Below are positions 18,113-27,536 of a stretch of 64,000 bases of DNA, in pieces. Position 1 is the stretch's first letter; each line of letters opens with the position of its first letter. The DNA comes from an uncultured Neomegalonema sp. (GTDB lineage: Bacteria > Pseudomonadota > Alphaproteobacteria > Rhodobacterales > Rhodobacteraceae): assembly GCA_937957975.1 (NCBI GenBank), contig CALFFK010000047.1, positions 62,001 through 126,000 of the forward strand, read 5' to 3'. The notes under the pieces are model-generated. The model ran no database searches. It was not told where the DNA came from and worked only from the letters and a program-made list of their open reading frames with translations. A program made the translations under genes and the position numbers.

Positions 18113-18798
18113 AACGCCAAACCTCCTTTATCGCCGGTGCGCTTGTGGTTCTTGCTGTCGCGTTGCTCATTGGCGGCAGGGACGCCGCTGGCCGTCTCGC
18201 CTTGCGCGCAGGGTTGCCGGACCTTGCCGCCCCCTTCCTGACCGACCCGCAATGGCAAGGTATTGCCGCTTACCGCGCAGGCGACTGGGATAGTGCTGCC
18301 GCTCGTTTTGCCGCTGCCGACAGCCCCTACGACCTTGGCAATGCCCATGCCCGCGCGCATCGCTATGCCGAAGCCCTGATTGCTTATGACGAAGCCCTTG
18401 CCCGCAACCCGAACGACGGTGACGCCCTGCGTAATGCTGAACTCGTCACCGAGCTATATGGCGGCACGAAGATCGACGGAATTCCACTGCGTTTCGCTCT
18501 GCCCGAACGTGAGGGGGATACATTTGCGGCCCCTGAAGGGCAGAGCGGCGCTCGCGCGCAGGGAACCGGAGACGAGGCCACCAATACCGGAACTTCCTTT
18601 GATGCCCCACAGCTGAAGACCGATGGGTTACGCCGGATTTCCCGCACTTTTGACGACAAATACATCGCCGCAAGCGACCGTTGGCTAACCGCCATGCCCG
18701 ACGAGCCAGCGGCTTATCTTCGCGCCCGTCTTGCCGCTGAATACAAACGCCGCAAGAAACTCGGCCTCGCTCCCATCACGGAGAAGGACGCATGGTGA
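18109..18798 (+). CDS. TPR-containing membrane protein (BatC-like)
   Basis: A 229-residue protein with an N-terminal membrane anchor (about residues 6-23) and one to two tetratricopeptide units at about 45-105 ('RYAEALIAYDEALARNPNDG'). A polar, low-complexity linker and a basic C-terminal helix ('LAAEYKRRKKLGLAP') follow. BatC proteins of this kind sit between BatB and BatD. Start GTG 18109 overlaps the upstream stop and has AGGAGGG just upstream. It probably bridges the VWA proteins in the periplasm (inference from operon position). Confidence 0.84.
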   Translation: MKRQTSFIAGALVVLAVALLIGGRDAAGRLALRAGLPDLAAPFLTDPQWQGIAAYRAGDWDSAAARFAAADSPYDLGNAHARAHRYAEALIAYDEALARNPNDGDALRNAELVTELYGGTKIDGIPLRFALPEREGDTFAAPEGQSGARAQGTGDEATNTGTSFDAPQLKTDGLRRISRTFDDKYIAASDRWLTAMPDEPAAYLRARLAAEYKRRKKLGLAPITEKDAW

Positions 18799-20051
18799 TC
18801 TTTCGTGTTCTTTTGCTCATGCTGGCCTTTGTCCTCCCGGCTCATGCTGAAATGGCCATAGCCCCCGATGATTTGCGTTTGCGGATCGAAGTCGAACCCC
18901 GTTCCAACACGCCCTATACCGGGGAAATGATCCTCATCCGCATTCGCGGAACCTACAAAATCCCCATCACCCTCGAAAACATGAAACAACCACCTCTCGA
19001 TGGCTTTGGCTGGATGCAGCTTGGCCCTGACCGCTGGTTTCATTCCCGCGAGCGTGGCCAGAAGGTGCTGGAACTCGAACGGATCATGGCCCTTTTCCCG
19101 GAGCGCGCCGGAACGCTGACCATCGCTCCCTTCACCCATGAATTGACCCTCAGTGAGCCGGATGGCACTCGCTTCACCCATGCCCTTGAATCGGAACCTG
19201 TCGAAATCGAGATTGCCGAAGCTCCCGGCCCACCCGAAACATGGCTGCCCGTCCGCAAGATCAGGGTCGAGGATCGCTGGAGTAACGCCCCGGAGCAGCT
19301 TGCCCCCGGTGCGGCTGCCCTGCGGCTTGTTACCGTCACTATCAACGGTGTACAGCCTGAAACGATGCCTCCCATGCCCGAAATGACTGGCGCTGGGGTG
19401 TTTATCCTCTCTCATCCCGAACGGCGTCTGACCGAGTTGCGTGCGACCGGCCCTATCACCCGTGTCTTCTGGCGCTGGAGTATCCGCCCGGATCGGGGGC
19501 GCAGCGGTTATGTCGATCCGCTCACTTTTCCCTATTATGACGCCGAAGACCGCGAGCCACGCTCAATTACGCTGTCTGCCCAAAAGGTTGCTTATGCTGG
19601 AACTGATTTGCCCTTGGGCGAACATTCCGGCAAAAACCCCGCGCCTGTTGCTCAGGTCGCTCCACGCAGTACCGCGCATATTGCCAGCGCCCTGATTACC
19701 GTTGCCCCGATTGCCGGTTTCCTTGGTGGGCTTGTTCTTTTGCTAAGTGGCACTCGCCTTGCCTCCCGCGATACATTTCGGCGTAAATGGCAGAGCCTCA
19801 TTGGCACTCCCGATGAACGCGCTTTCCGCCGTAGCACACGTGCGGACCATGCCGCAGCGGCAAGGCATCATGCCTGCCGCATCATCGATGCTGATCTCTC
19901 CGCCGCACTCTATAGCGCGGTTGAGGCTGATAATATCTACACACCGCTTTTTGCGCCCCTTGATGCAGGGCTTTATGGCAAGGGTGAAAACGCCAGATTG
20001 TCTGATTTCGCGAAGGCTTTTAAAGCTGCCCGCCGCACCCTGCGCCGATAA
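18792..20051 (+). CDS. BatD-like secreted/membrane protein
   Basis: A 419-residue protein with a signal peptide (cleavage near 'LPAHAEM', residue 19), a beta-rich extracytoplasmic part (20-295), one membrane helix (about 297-318) and a cytoplasmic C-terminal tail. It shares the overall plan of BatD ('oxygen tolerance') proteins and closes the operon, overlapping the TPR gene by 7 bp. Sequence similarity to canonical BatD is not obvious from reading alone, so the family name rests mainly on topology and context. Nothing indicates catalytic activity. Confidence 0.75.
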   Translation: MVIFRVLLLMLAFVLPAHAEMAIAPDDLRLRIEVEPRSNTPYTGEMILIRIRGTYKIPITLENMKQPPLDGFGWMQLGPDRWFHSRERGQKVLELERIMALFPERAGTLTIAPFTHELTLSEPDGTRFTHALESEPVEIEIAEAPGPPETWLPVRKIRVEDRWSNAPEQLAPGAAALRLVTVTINGVQPETMPPMPEMTGAGVFILSHPERRLTELRATGPITRVFWRWSIRPDRGRSGYVDPLTFPYYDAEDREPRSITLSAQKVAYAGTDLPLGEHSGKNPAPVAQVAPRSTAHIASALITVAPIAGFLGGLVLLLSGTRLASRDTFRRKWQSLIGTPDERAFRRSTRADHAAAARHHACRIIDADLSAALYSAVEADNIYTPLFAPLDAGLYGKGENARLSDFAKAFKAARRTLRR

Positions 20052-20060
20052 GGCCCCGCG

Positions 20061-20855
20061 TTATCCTGCGGTCCATTCTGCCTTGCGCTTTTCGAAAAAT
20101 GCCGCAATCCCCTCGCGCGCGTCTTCCGTCTCCCAGGTATCGGCCAAACGTCGAACAGTGTCATCAATCACCGCTGCGTCGATTACTGGCCCAAGGCTTC
20201 GCACAAGCGCCTTTGATGCCGCTACTGCCACGGACGAGGCGACCAGATATGGCGCAACTTCCCGCTCTACCGCTGCATCCAGTGCTTCGGGTATGACCAC
20301 ACGCGCCAGCAACCCCAGATCCTTCGCTTCCACCGCTTCAAACAGGCGCGCCGACATGAACACCCGTCGCGCTCGCGCCTCGCCCATCCGCGCGATTACA
20401 TATGGCCCGATGGTTGCGGGGATCAGCCCCAGTCGGGTTTCCGTCAGCCCAAACTTTGACCCTTCGATACCGATGGCCACATCGCAAACACTCATCATGC
20501 CGATGCCGCCGCCAAAGGCATTGCCGCAAATCTTTCCGATCACGGGTTTTGGTAGCGTATTGAGCGCCCCCAGCATATCGGCCAGTCCCCGCGCTTCCCG
20601 CATCCGCGTTTCACGATCCGCTGCCATCTGCTCGCGCATCCAGCCCAGATCAGCTCCCGCACAGAACGATGTTCCCTCATGTCCCCCTGCCAGCACCAAA
20701 ACCCGGACGGCATCATCCGCCGCAACTTGTGTGCAGGCGGCAGAAATCTCCGCAATCATCGCCGCGTTCATCGCGTTGTGTTTTTCGGGCCGGTTCAGCG
20801 TCAGCGTCGCGACACCCCGCGCATCGGTTTCCAGTGAGATTGTCTCAAAATCCAT
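20061..20855 (-). CDS. Crotonase family protein (enoyl-CoA / methylglutaconyl-CoA hydratase-like)
   Basis: A 264-residue crotonase. Oxyanion-hole loops are visible as 'SFCAGADLGWM' (about residues 63-73) and 'GNAFGGGIGMMSVCD'. The catalytic glutamate region is 'GLTETRLGLIPATIGPYV', a form common in methylglutaconyl-CoA hydratases of leucine breakdown. The protein probably hydrates an enoyl-CoA, but no other leucine-degradation genes are nearby, so the exact substrate is open. It lies 86 nt downstream of recQ on the same strand and converges with the BatD-like gene. Confidence 0.88.
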   Translation of the reverse strand: MDFETISLETDARGVATLTLNRPEKHNAMNAAMIAEISAACTQVAADDAVRVLVLAGGHEGTSFCAGADLGWMREQMAADRETRMREARGLADMLGALNTLPKPVIGKICGNAFGGGIGMMSVCDVAIGIEGSKFGLTETRLGLIPATIGPYVIARMGEARARRVFMSARLFEAVEAKDLGLLARVVIPEALDAAVEREVAPYLVASSVAVAASKALVRSLGPVIDAAVIDDTVRRLADTWETEDAREGIAAFFEKRKAEWTAG

Positions 20856-20885
20856 AATTGTCTGTCCCCCAATACAATGCGTCTT

Positions 20886-20912
20886 GTCGCCCCCTGCCTT
20901 CGCAGGAGTGAC
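20886..20912. repeat. Small GTCRCCCCC-type hairpin
   Basis: GTCGCCCCCTGC (20886-20897) and GCAGGAGTGAC (20902-20912) form an imperfect hairpin with a CTTC loop, between recQ and the crotonase gene. The left arm resembles the hairpin arm at 30951, and GTCGCCCCCTG recurs at 22936-22946. It could be a weak terminator for recQ or a dispersed intergenic repeat; there is no T tract on either side. Confidence 0.4.
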
Positions 20913-20941
20913 ATAAAACTCAGATCACCCACCTAGTGGCA

Positions 20942-22768
20942 TCACGCCGATGTTCCGGCAACGCTTCTGATTTTATCGAGGAACGCCTCGCCAAAGCTTT
21001 CCAGCTTGCGTCCTCCGACCCCGTGAATCTGCCCCAGCGCCTCGCGGTCACGGGGCAGGGCGGTTGCCATTTCGATCAGCGTCCGGTCGGGAAAAATCAC
21101 ATAAGCGGGCACGTTCCGCTCTTTCGCCAGCCCAACCCGCAAAGCCTTTAGCGCCGCCAGCACCGCCTCATCCGCCCCGCTCGTATCGACCGGCGCGCGC
21201 GCTGTGCGCTCGGATGATTTTGTACGCGACGGCTTGCGTAACGTCACTGTCTCTTCACCCTTGAGCACTTTCCAGCCCGCCTCGGTCACGGCCCAACGAT
21301 TGAATTCGTCCGGCAATACCTGCGCCAGACCCCCCGCATCAAGTTGGCGAAAGATCGAACGCCAGTTGGCCTTGGTCACATCGGCTCCGACCCCAAAGGT
21401 CGGTAAATCATCATGCCCGTGCCTCGTGACACCTTCGGTTCTGTCGCCCCGCAAGACGGCGATCAGATGCTCCATCCCGAACCGTTCACGCGTTCGGACC
21501 ATGGCTGATAGCGCCTTTTGCGCCTCAACGGTTCCCTCAACTGTCTCAACCTCGCCCCGGCAGAGATCGCAATTACCGCAAGAACCAGCCTCCTCGCCAA
21601 AATAACGAAGCAGAGTTACCCGCCGACAGGTCAACGCCTCGCAAAACGCAACCAGCGTGGCCAGTTTTCCCCGCTCGATCCGCTTTTGCTCGTCCGGGGC
21701 GTCGCCCTCATCTATCCATTGCCGGTATTGCCGCACTTCCCCCATCCCATAAAGACCATGCGCGGCGGCGGGCAGGCCGTCACGTCCCGCCCGCCCGATT
21801 TCCTGATAATAACCTTCGATATTTTTCGGCAGGTCCATATGAAAGACAAAGCGCACATCCGGCTTGTCGATCCCCATCCCGAAGGCAACCGTGGCGACCA
21901 CGACCACGCCATCCTCGCGTAGAAAGCGATCCTGCACAGCATTGCGGTCATTTGGCGGAAACCCGGCATGATAGGCGGCGGCATCCACGCCTTCCGACAT
22001 CAGGAAGGCCGCTGTTTCCTCCACCCGACGGCGGGACTGGCAATAGACGATCCCGCTCTCGCCCCGATGTGCCTTGAGGAAATCCAGCAATTGCTTGCGT
22101 CCATTGGCTCTGGGAGTCATGGCGAGGCTGATATTGGGTCGGTCGAATCCCCGCAAAAACACATGCGGCGGAGCAGGGAACAGCCGCCCCTCAATATCCT
22201 CACGCGTCAGCGCATCGGCGGTGGCGGTAAAGGCCAGCACCTGCACCCCGTCTAGCTGTTCGCGCACCCCCCCGATGGCCCGGTATTCGGGCCTGAAGTC
22301 ATGCCCCCACTGACTGACGCAATGGGCTTCGTCCACGGCAATCGCCGTTACCCCCACCCGGCGCAGCATCGCCACCGTACCGGGCCGCGCCAGTCGCTCC
22401 GGCGATAGATAGAGCAGCCGCAATTCCCCGGCTTCCGCTTCCTGAATCGCCAGTGCGTTCTCGCCATCGTCATTGGCCGAGTTCAGTGATCGCGCCGCGA
22501 TCCCCAATTCCCGCATCTGCGCGACCTGCCCCCGCATCAAAGCGATGAGTGGAGAGATGACGACCGTTATTCCGCCTCGCAACAAGGCCGGAAGCTGATA
22601 ACACAGCGACTTGCCGCCCCCTGTCGGCATGATGGCCAGCACGTCCTCGCCCGCCATCGCCGCGCGCACGATTTCTTCCTGACCAGGGCGAAAGCCGTCG
22701 AATCCAAAAACTTCCCGCAGTTTTTCTGTCGCTGCGTCCATCTGCCCCCCGGCCCCAACTGTGTTCAT
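20942..22768 (-). CDS. recQ: ATP-dependent DNA helicase RecQ
   Basis: A 608-residue 3'-5' DNA helicase for recombination and fork repair. Motif I 'TGGGKS' is at residues 49-54 and the DEAH box '[18 protein letters not shown]' follows from 145. The helicase C domain has 'GRAGRDG', four zinc-ligand cysteines ('[10 protein letters not shown]' and 'CGNCDLC') introduce the RQC domain, and a C-terminal HRDC domain is present (about 525-600). Length is standard. ATG 22741 has a GGGGGG ribosome site and gives a nine-residue shorter protein starting MDAATEK; it may be the true start. Confidence 0.95.
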   Translation of the reverse strand: MNTVGAGGQMDAATEKLREVFGFDGFRPGQEEIVRAAMAGEDVLAIMPTGGGKSLCYQLPALLRGGITVVISPLIALMRGQVAQMRELGIAARSLNSANDDGENALAIQEAEAGELRLLYLSPERLARPGTVAMLRRVGVTAIAVDEAHCVSQWGHDFRPEYRAIGGVREQLDGVQVLAFTATADALTREDIEGRLFPAPPHVFLRGFDRPNISLAMTPRANGRKQLLDFLKAHRGESGIVYCQSRRRVEETAAFLMSEGVDAAAYHAGFPPNDRNAVQDRFLREDGVVVVATVAFGMGIDKPDVRFVFHMDLPKNIEGYYQEIGRAGRDGLPAAAHGLYGMGEVRQYRQWIDEGDAPDEQKRIERGKLATLVAFCEALTCRRVTLLRYFGEEAGSCGNCDLCRGEVETVEGTVEAQKALSAMVRTRERFGMEHLIAVLRGDRTEGVTRHGHDDLPTFGVGADVTKANWRSIFRQLDAGGLAQVLPDEFNRWAVTEAGWKVLKGEETVTLRKPSRTKSSERTARAPVDTSGADEAVLAALKALRVGLAKERNVPAYVIFPDRTLIEMATALPRDREALGQIHGVGGRKLESFGEAFLDKIRSVAGTSA

Positions 22769-23102
22769 GGCATGTTCATGCAGGTTTGACCAAGCAGGTT
22801 TTCAGAAAAGTGGACACTGATTTTCGGTTAAAATCTGCAAAGTCAAAGCAAGGAATTCTCTGCCACCGTCAGGAAAGGCTTGCTTATGCGTCAGGATTCA
22901 CCGTGTCAAACCCTGTCAGGGAGTGAAACTGTCAGGTCGCCCCCTGATAGGGCAAGGCGTTGCATTTACTTGCGTCGTTCGATCAAAATCGCCGTGCTCT
23001 GCCGGACTGATTGTCATTGGCGTATCGCTGCTGGCAAAGGGGGAACATCTGTTACGCCCATTATTGGTCAATGAAACGCCAGTGAGGCATGTCTGTTGTT
23101 GC
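22769..23102. other. 334-bp intergenic region between recQ and yidD, no supported gene
   Basis: Contains AT-richer sequence at 22800-22860 that could hold the recQ promoter, and two short hairpin-forming stretches (CCCTGTCAGGG at 22913-22923 and CCCCTGATAGGG at 22941-22952). Several open frames of 60-90 codons exist on both strands but lack family signatures and ribosome sites. In many relatives yidC follows yidD; it does not here. Confidence 0.55.
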
Positions 23103-23345
23103 CTACATTCTGTCCTTGATCTCTGGCACAGGATCATGCCCGGACCCTCCCCCTGGGTGGCACCGCGTGATGCGTCGCAAGGTTAGCGCCGTCCCCCGGA
23201 TCGCCCCGTGTTTCTCCAACGCTTCCAACGCATAGGCCGAGCAGGTTGGCTGAAACCGGCAATTCGCGCCCAGCATCGGAGAGATGGCATAGCGATATAT
23301 ATGGAATGGGGCTTGAAGCACCCGAATGGCCAGCCGCCGGATCAC
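23103..23345 (-). CDS. yidD: Membrane protein insertion efficiency factor YidD
   Basis: An 80-residue protein with the full YidD pattern: an amphipathic N-terminal helix ('[19 protein letters not shown]'), the cysteine motif '[15 protein letters not shown]' (from residue 29) and '[17 protein letters not shown]' near the C-terminus. YidD sits at the inner face of the cytoplasmic membrane and assists YidC-dependent insertion. ATG 23345 overlaps the rnpA stop by 4 bp, the usual rpmH-rnpA-yidD arrangement. yidC is not the next gene here; recQ is. Confidence 0.95.
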   Translation of the reverse strand: MIRRLAIRVLQAPFHIYRYAISPMLGANCRFQPTCSAYALEALEKHGAIRGTALTLRRITRCHPGGGSGHDPVPEIKDRM

Positions 23346-23686
23346 TTGGCCAGCTTGCGCAGCGCATATTCGAGATCGCTGCGCAGCGCCTCGTAAGGAC
23401 GCTCGATTGTTGAACCTGAGCGCGCGATCAGCACGTAATCAATGCCATCTGCTTCAGCCTTGCCCAGCACATCACGCGCGACAGCACGCATCCGGCGTTT
23501 GGCACGGTTGCGGAAGACGGCGTTGCCGACTTTCTTTGAAGCGGTATAGCCTACCCGTATGATCGGTTGTTCGGTCTCGTCCGCGCGCCGCACGCGGCGC
23601 TGTACGATCATACCCGTCGTAACCGCCTTCCCCGCACGGGCAGCGGCGAGGAAGTCACGTCGATTCTTCAGGGTTTCGAGTGTCAC
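23342..23686 (-). CDS. rnpA: Ribonuclease P protein component
   Basis: A 114-residue basic protein that binds RNase P RNA and helps it cut 5' leaders from pre-tRNAs. The RNR signature is present as '[13 protein letters not shown]' (about residues 58-70), and the N-terminal '[17 protein letters not shown]' matches the family. It overlaps yidD by ATGA and follows rpmH by 17 nt on the same transcript, the conserved gene order. Confidence 0.94.
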   Translation of the reverse strand: MTLETLKNRRDFLAAARAGKAVTTGMIVQRRVRRADETEQPIIRVGYTASKKVGNAVFRNRAKRRMRAVARDVLGKAEADGIDYVLIARSGSTIERPYEALRSDLEYALRKLAK

Positions 23687-23703
23687 CCGGAAACCCTGTT
23701 GGA

Positions 23704-23838
23704 TCAGGCGGTCAGCTTGTGACGGCCCTGACGACGGCGACGGTTAATGATCTTGCGACCGTTTTTCGTTGCCATGCGGGCGCGAAAGCCGTGGCGGTTC
23801 TTGCGAACGCGATTGGAAGGCTGGAAAGTACGTTTCAC
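23704..23838 (-). CDS. rpmH: 50S ribosomal protein L34
   Basis: Read directly from the reverse strand: a 44-residue, strongly basic protein starting [20 protein letters not shown] and ending 'RQGRHKLTA', which is L34 over its whole length. The start codon is GTG (23836-23838), with GAGGAGCG about 7 nt upstream, so the gene uses a non-ATG start. It heads the rpmH-rnpA-yidD operon and is preceded by a clear sigma-70 type promoter at 23912-23941. Confidence 0.96.
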   Translation of the reverse strand: MKRTFQPSNRVRKNRHGFRARMATKNGRKIINRRRRQGRHKLTA

Positions 23839-23911
23839 GGGTCTCGCTCCTCGGAACGGAAGGGGTTTTGATAACGCGACAGGCCCGAAGACCCCGGCTC
23901 GCGAGAGCGCG

Positions 23912-23941
23912 TATATAGGTGTCCTGCGCGTTGCCTGTCAA
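23912..23941 (-). promoter_or_regulatory. Sigma-70 type promoter of rpmH-rnpA-yidD
   Basis: On the minus strand a perfect TTGACA (23941-23936) is followed after 18 bp by TATATA (23917-23912). Transcription would start about 70 bp upstream of the rpmH GTG. It is the best promoter match in the window, as expected for a ribosomal protein gene. Confidence 0.8.
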
Positions 23942-24156
23942 TTATGTATCGCCACTATCAGGACTGTTGGCGGTAAAAATCCGTCAGCAAGCCAATTCCA
24001 CACTTAAGGATCGTGCGTTTTGGGATCGCAAACCCTCTTTCTTGTAATTTGACAAAGGAAAAACTGTAAATCTCAATCAAAGGGCAACACGTTCCATTGC
24101 CTTCAGGCGCATCGGGGGCGATACCGGGTGCAGAGGGTGGTATTTCGGAATACGCG

Positions 24157-24798
24157 ATGGACAGGAAATTCTGGCTCGAAAGATGGGACCGCAACGAAAT
24201 TGGGTTCCACAAGGACACAGAGCATCCCGCCCTTGTCTTTCATCTCGATCGCTTGATGTTGACGCAGGGTGCGCGCGTCTTTCTCCCGCTTTGTGGCAAG
24301 ACCCGCGATATAGGTTGGCTTTTATCACAGGGTTATCGTGTGGCCGGGGCCGAACTCAGCGGCAAGGCAGTCAAACAGCTTTTTGATGATCTGGGGATTA
24401 GACCAACGCGCGAGGAACGTGGCCCTCTTACCTTGTTCAGGGCACCCGGCATCGACATCTTTGTTGGCGATATCTTCGATCTTGGTCCCGTTGATCTTGG
24501 TTTGGTTGATGCCACGTATGACCGCGCGGCGCTCATCGCTTTGCCTGACGGGACACGTCATCGCTATGCAGAGCATCTCACCGGCATAACCGGAGCCGCG
24601 CCGCAGCTTTTGATTTGTCTGGAATACGACCAGTCGGTGATGAACGGCCCCCCCTTTGCGGTGGATGAATTACAGGTGCGCCGTTTCTATGCGGGCATCT
24701 ACGATACCACCCTGCTGGCCAGTGAGCCGATTGAGGGTGGCCTGAAAGGACGATGCGAGGCGCTGGAAACGGTCTGGCTGCTCCAGCGAGAGGATTGA
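24157..24798 (+). CDS. tpm: Thiopurine S-methyltransferase family protein
   Basis: A 213-residue SAM-dependent methyltransferase of the bacterial TPMT family: 'MDRKFWLERWDRNEIGFH' at the N-terminus, 'LPLCGKTRDIGWLLSQGYRV' (residues 46-65, motif I region), then 'DATYDRAALIALPDG'. Bacterial TPMTs methylate thiopurines and selenium or tellurium oxyanions. ATG 24157 is chosen because the family N-terminus begins exactly there; GGAA lies about 7 nt upstream. It ends 2 nt before hemF, so the two are probably cotranscribed. Confidence 0.9.
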   Translation: MDRKFWLERWDRNEIGFHKDTEHPALVFHLDRLMLTQGARVFLPLCGKTRDIGWLLSQGYRVAGAELSGKAVKQLFDDLGIRPTREERGPLTLFRAPGIDIFVGDIFDLGPVDLGLVDATYDRAALIALPDGTRHRYAEHLTGITGAAPQLLICLEYDQSVMNGPPFAVDELQVRRFYAGIYDTTLLASEPIEGGLKGRCEALETVWLLQRED

Positions 24799-24800
24799 GC

Positions 24801-25718
24801 ATGAATAACGACATGGACGTCAGCGGCGTTCTGGATAATGCCGACGCACGCAAGACCCGCGCCGCCGCATGGTTTCGCGAATTGCGCAACGCTATCTGCG
24901 CCCGGTTCGAGGGGATCGAGGATGCTTATACCGAAGGGGCATTTTCCGACCTGTCCGCCGGTCGCTTTGCCCGCTCCGAAACACACCGGCAGGGGGAGGA
25001 AGGTGAAGACGCGGGTGGCGGCGAGATGGCCGTTATGCGCGGTGGCCGCGTGTTCGAGAAGGTCGGCGTTAATATCTCTACCGTTCACGGGACACTGGCC
25101 CCCCGCGCGCAAACCATGATGGCCTCGCGCGGTATTCCCGGTGTGGCCGAAGACCCGCGCTTCTGGGCGTCGGGTATTTCGCTTGTCGCTCATATGCGTT
25201 CGCCTAAAGTGCCGGCGGTCCATATGAATACGCGCCATTTCTGGACTCCGTCTGCGTGGTGGTTCGGCGGCGGCGGTGATCTTAACCCCATGGTTCCGAA
25301 CGACGATGACACCGCCTTCTTTCACGCCGCCTACAAGGTCGCCTGTGACAGGCACGGCCCGGATTATTATGATCGTTATAAGGCATGGGCCGACGACTAC
25401 TTTATGATAAGGCATCGCGGTTTTGCGCGCGGCGTTGGCGGCATTTTCTATGACGATCACAATACGGGCGATTGGGAGGCTGATTTCGCTCTTACCCATG
25501 ATGTCGGCGCGGCCTTCCTTGATGCGTATCCGCCCCTCGTTGAGAAACACATGCATCGCGACTGGACCGAAGAAGATCGCGCCCACCAGCTTGTGCGCCG
25601 GGGCTATTATGCCGAGTTCAATCTCGTCTATGACCGGGGTACCAAATTTGGGTTGGAGACGGGCCATAATATCGAAGCCGTTCTGATGTCCATGCCTCCG
25701 GTTGCAACCTGGCCGTGA
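24801..25718 (+). CDS. hemF: Oxygen-dependent coproporphyrinogen-III oxidase
   Basis: Oxidatively decarboxylates coproporphyrinogen III to protoporphyrinogen IX using O2, in heme (and chlorophyll) synthesis. The 305-residue protein shows the HemF blocks 'NISTVHGTLAPRAQ', 'HMNTRHFWT', 'WWFGGGGDLNP' (about residues 154-164), 'RGVGGIFYDDHNTGDW' and the C-terminal 'RRGYYAEFNLVYDRGTKFGL'. ATG 24801 follows the tpm stop by 2 nt. Presence of the aerobic enzyme indicates life with oxygen; the anaerobic HemN is not in the window. Confidence 0.96.
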   Translation: MNNDMDVSGVLDNADARKTRAAAWFRELRNAICARFEGIEDAYTEGAFSDLSAGRFARSETHRQGEEGEDAGGGEMAVMRGGRVFEKVGVNISTVHGTLAPRAQTMMASRGIPGVAEDPRFWASGISLVAHMRSPKVPAVHMNTRHFWTPSAWWFGGGGDLNPMVPNDDDTAFFHAAYKVACDRHGPDYYDRYKAWADDYFMIRHRGFARGVGGIFYDDHNTGDWEADFALTHDVGAAFLDAYPPLVEKHMHRDWTEEDRAHQLVRRGYYAEFNLVYDRGTKFGLETGHNIEAVLMSMPPVATWP

Positions 25719-25830
25719 TCGAATGAATAAAAAATACCGGAAAACGGGCTATTCGTCGTATAGTTAAGACCGGGATGCACTGGTTTCCCGTGTCAGAGTA
25801 AACCGGAATCGATTACAGGGAGGAAAACCC

Positions 25831-26340
25831 ATGGCTTTTACGAAATGGATGATGGCGGCAACGACCGCGATGACGACAACGATGGTGGCGGGCAGTGCGC
25901 TGGCATTGAGCTGCCTCCCGCCGTCCATCGAAGGCGCTTTCAAGGGTTGGGCTGATGCGCCGGAGAGGTATTTCATCGTTGCGGGGTCACTGACTGCGGT
26001 TTCACCGCTGCCACCTATCCCGTCTCCGGGTGTGCCGAATCCTGGAACTGATACTCCTGACCTGCGCGCCGTCTATCGTGTGCAGGGCGAGGACATTCGT
26101 GGTTTCACCAGTCTGCCTATCGACCATTACATATGGGTTCGCGTTGGATGTGCGGGGCCATGGTGTGGTCAGTTCCCGACAACTGGAACCTCCGGCGTTA
26201 TGGGCCTCAAGCAATTGCCTGACGGAACGCTTGAACTTGGTATCGGGGCATGCCCTGGCAGTATCTTTGATGATTCCGCCAAGGCCCGTGTGCAGCAATG
26301 CATGACCTCTGGCTGTACGCCCCCGGTCCCGAACCGCTAA
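25831..26340 (+). CDS. Secreted hypothetical protein
   Basis: A 169-residue protein with a clear signal peptide (basic start, hydrophobic stretch, cleavage near 'AGSALALSC', about residue 26). The mature part is rich in proline, glycine and cysteine (about six Cys, for example 'VRVGCAGPWCGQFP'), which suggests disulfides in the periplasm. I do not recognise a family. GGGAGGAAAACCC lies just before ATG 25831. It stands alone between hemF (112 bp away) and mdh. Composition resembles neighbouring genes, so there is no sign of transfer. Confidence 0.7.
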   Translation: MAFTKWMMAATTAMTTTMVAGSALALSCLPPSIEGAFKGWADAPERYFIVAGSLTAVSPLPPIPSPGVPNPGTDTPDLRAVYRVQGEDIRGFTSLPIDHYIWVRVGCAGPWCGQFPTTGTSGVMGLKQLPDGTLELGIGACPGSIFDDSAKARVQQCMTSGCTPPVPNR

Positions 26341-26415
26341 ACTTGCTTTCAGAAAAAGCGGGTGTCGGATAGCAGAAACATGGCCCGTCCTCACCGGACG
26401 GATGGCTGTATTTGA

Positions 26416-27450
<1,035 letters not shown>

Positions 27451-27471
27451 AAGGCGAGCTGTAACGGCTTT

Positions 27472-27501
27472 ACTCCCGCCGCTGTATTTTTCGGCGGGAG
27501 T
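27472..27501 (+). terminator. GC-rich hairpin after mdh
   Basis: A perfect 10-bp inverted repeat, ACTCCCGCCG (27472-27481) and CGGCGGGAGT (27492-27501), with loop CTGTATTTTT, lies 21 bp after the mdh stop. There is no U-tract behind it, so it may be a weak terminator or an RNA-stabilising stem at the mdh 3' end. Confidence 0.55.
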
Positions 27502-27536
27502 TCGTGTCTCGTATGGATTTTTCCAGGGGAGCAGGA

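Noticed and set aside
22805-22860. Sequence resembling dispersed rhizobial/rhodobacteral intergenic repeats ('AAAGTGGACACTGATTTTCG')
   Set aside because: Only a single copy is seen in the window, so a repeat family cannot be supported from this sequence alone.
22880-23186. Several 60-90-codon frames on both strands between recQ and yidD
   Set aside because: They overlap each other, have no ribosome sites and look like random translation of GC-rich DNA.
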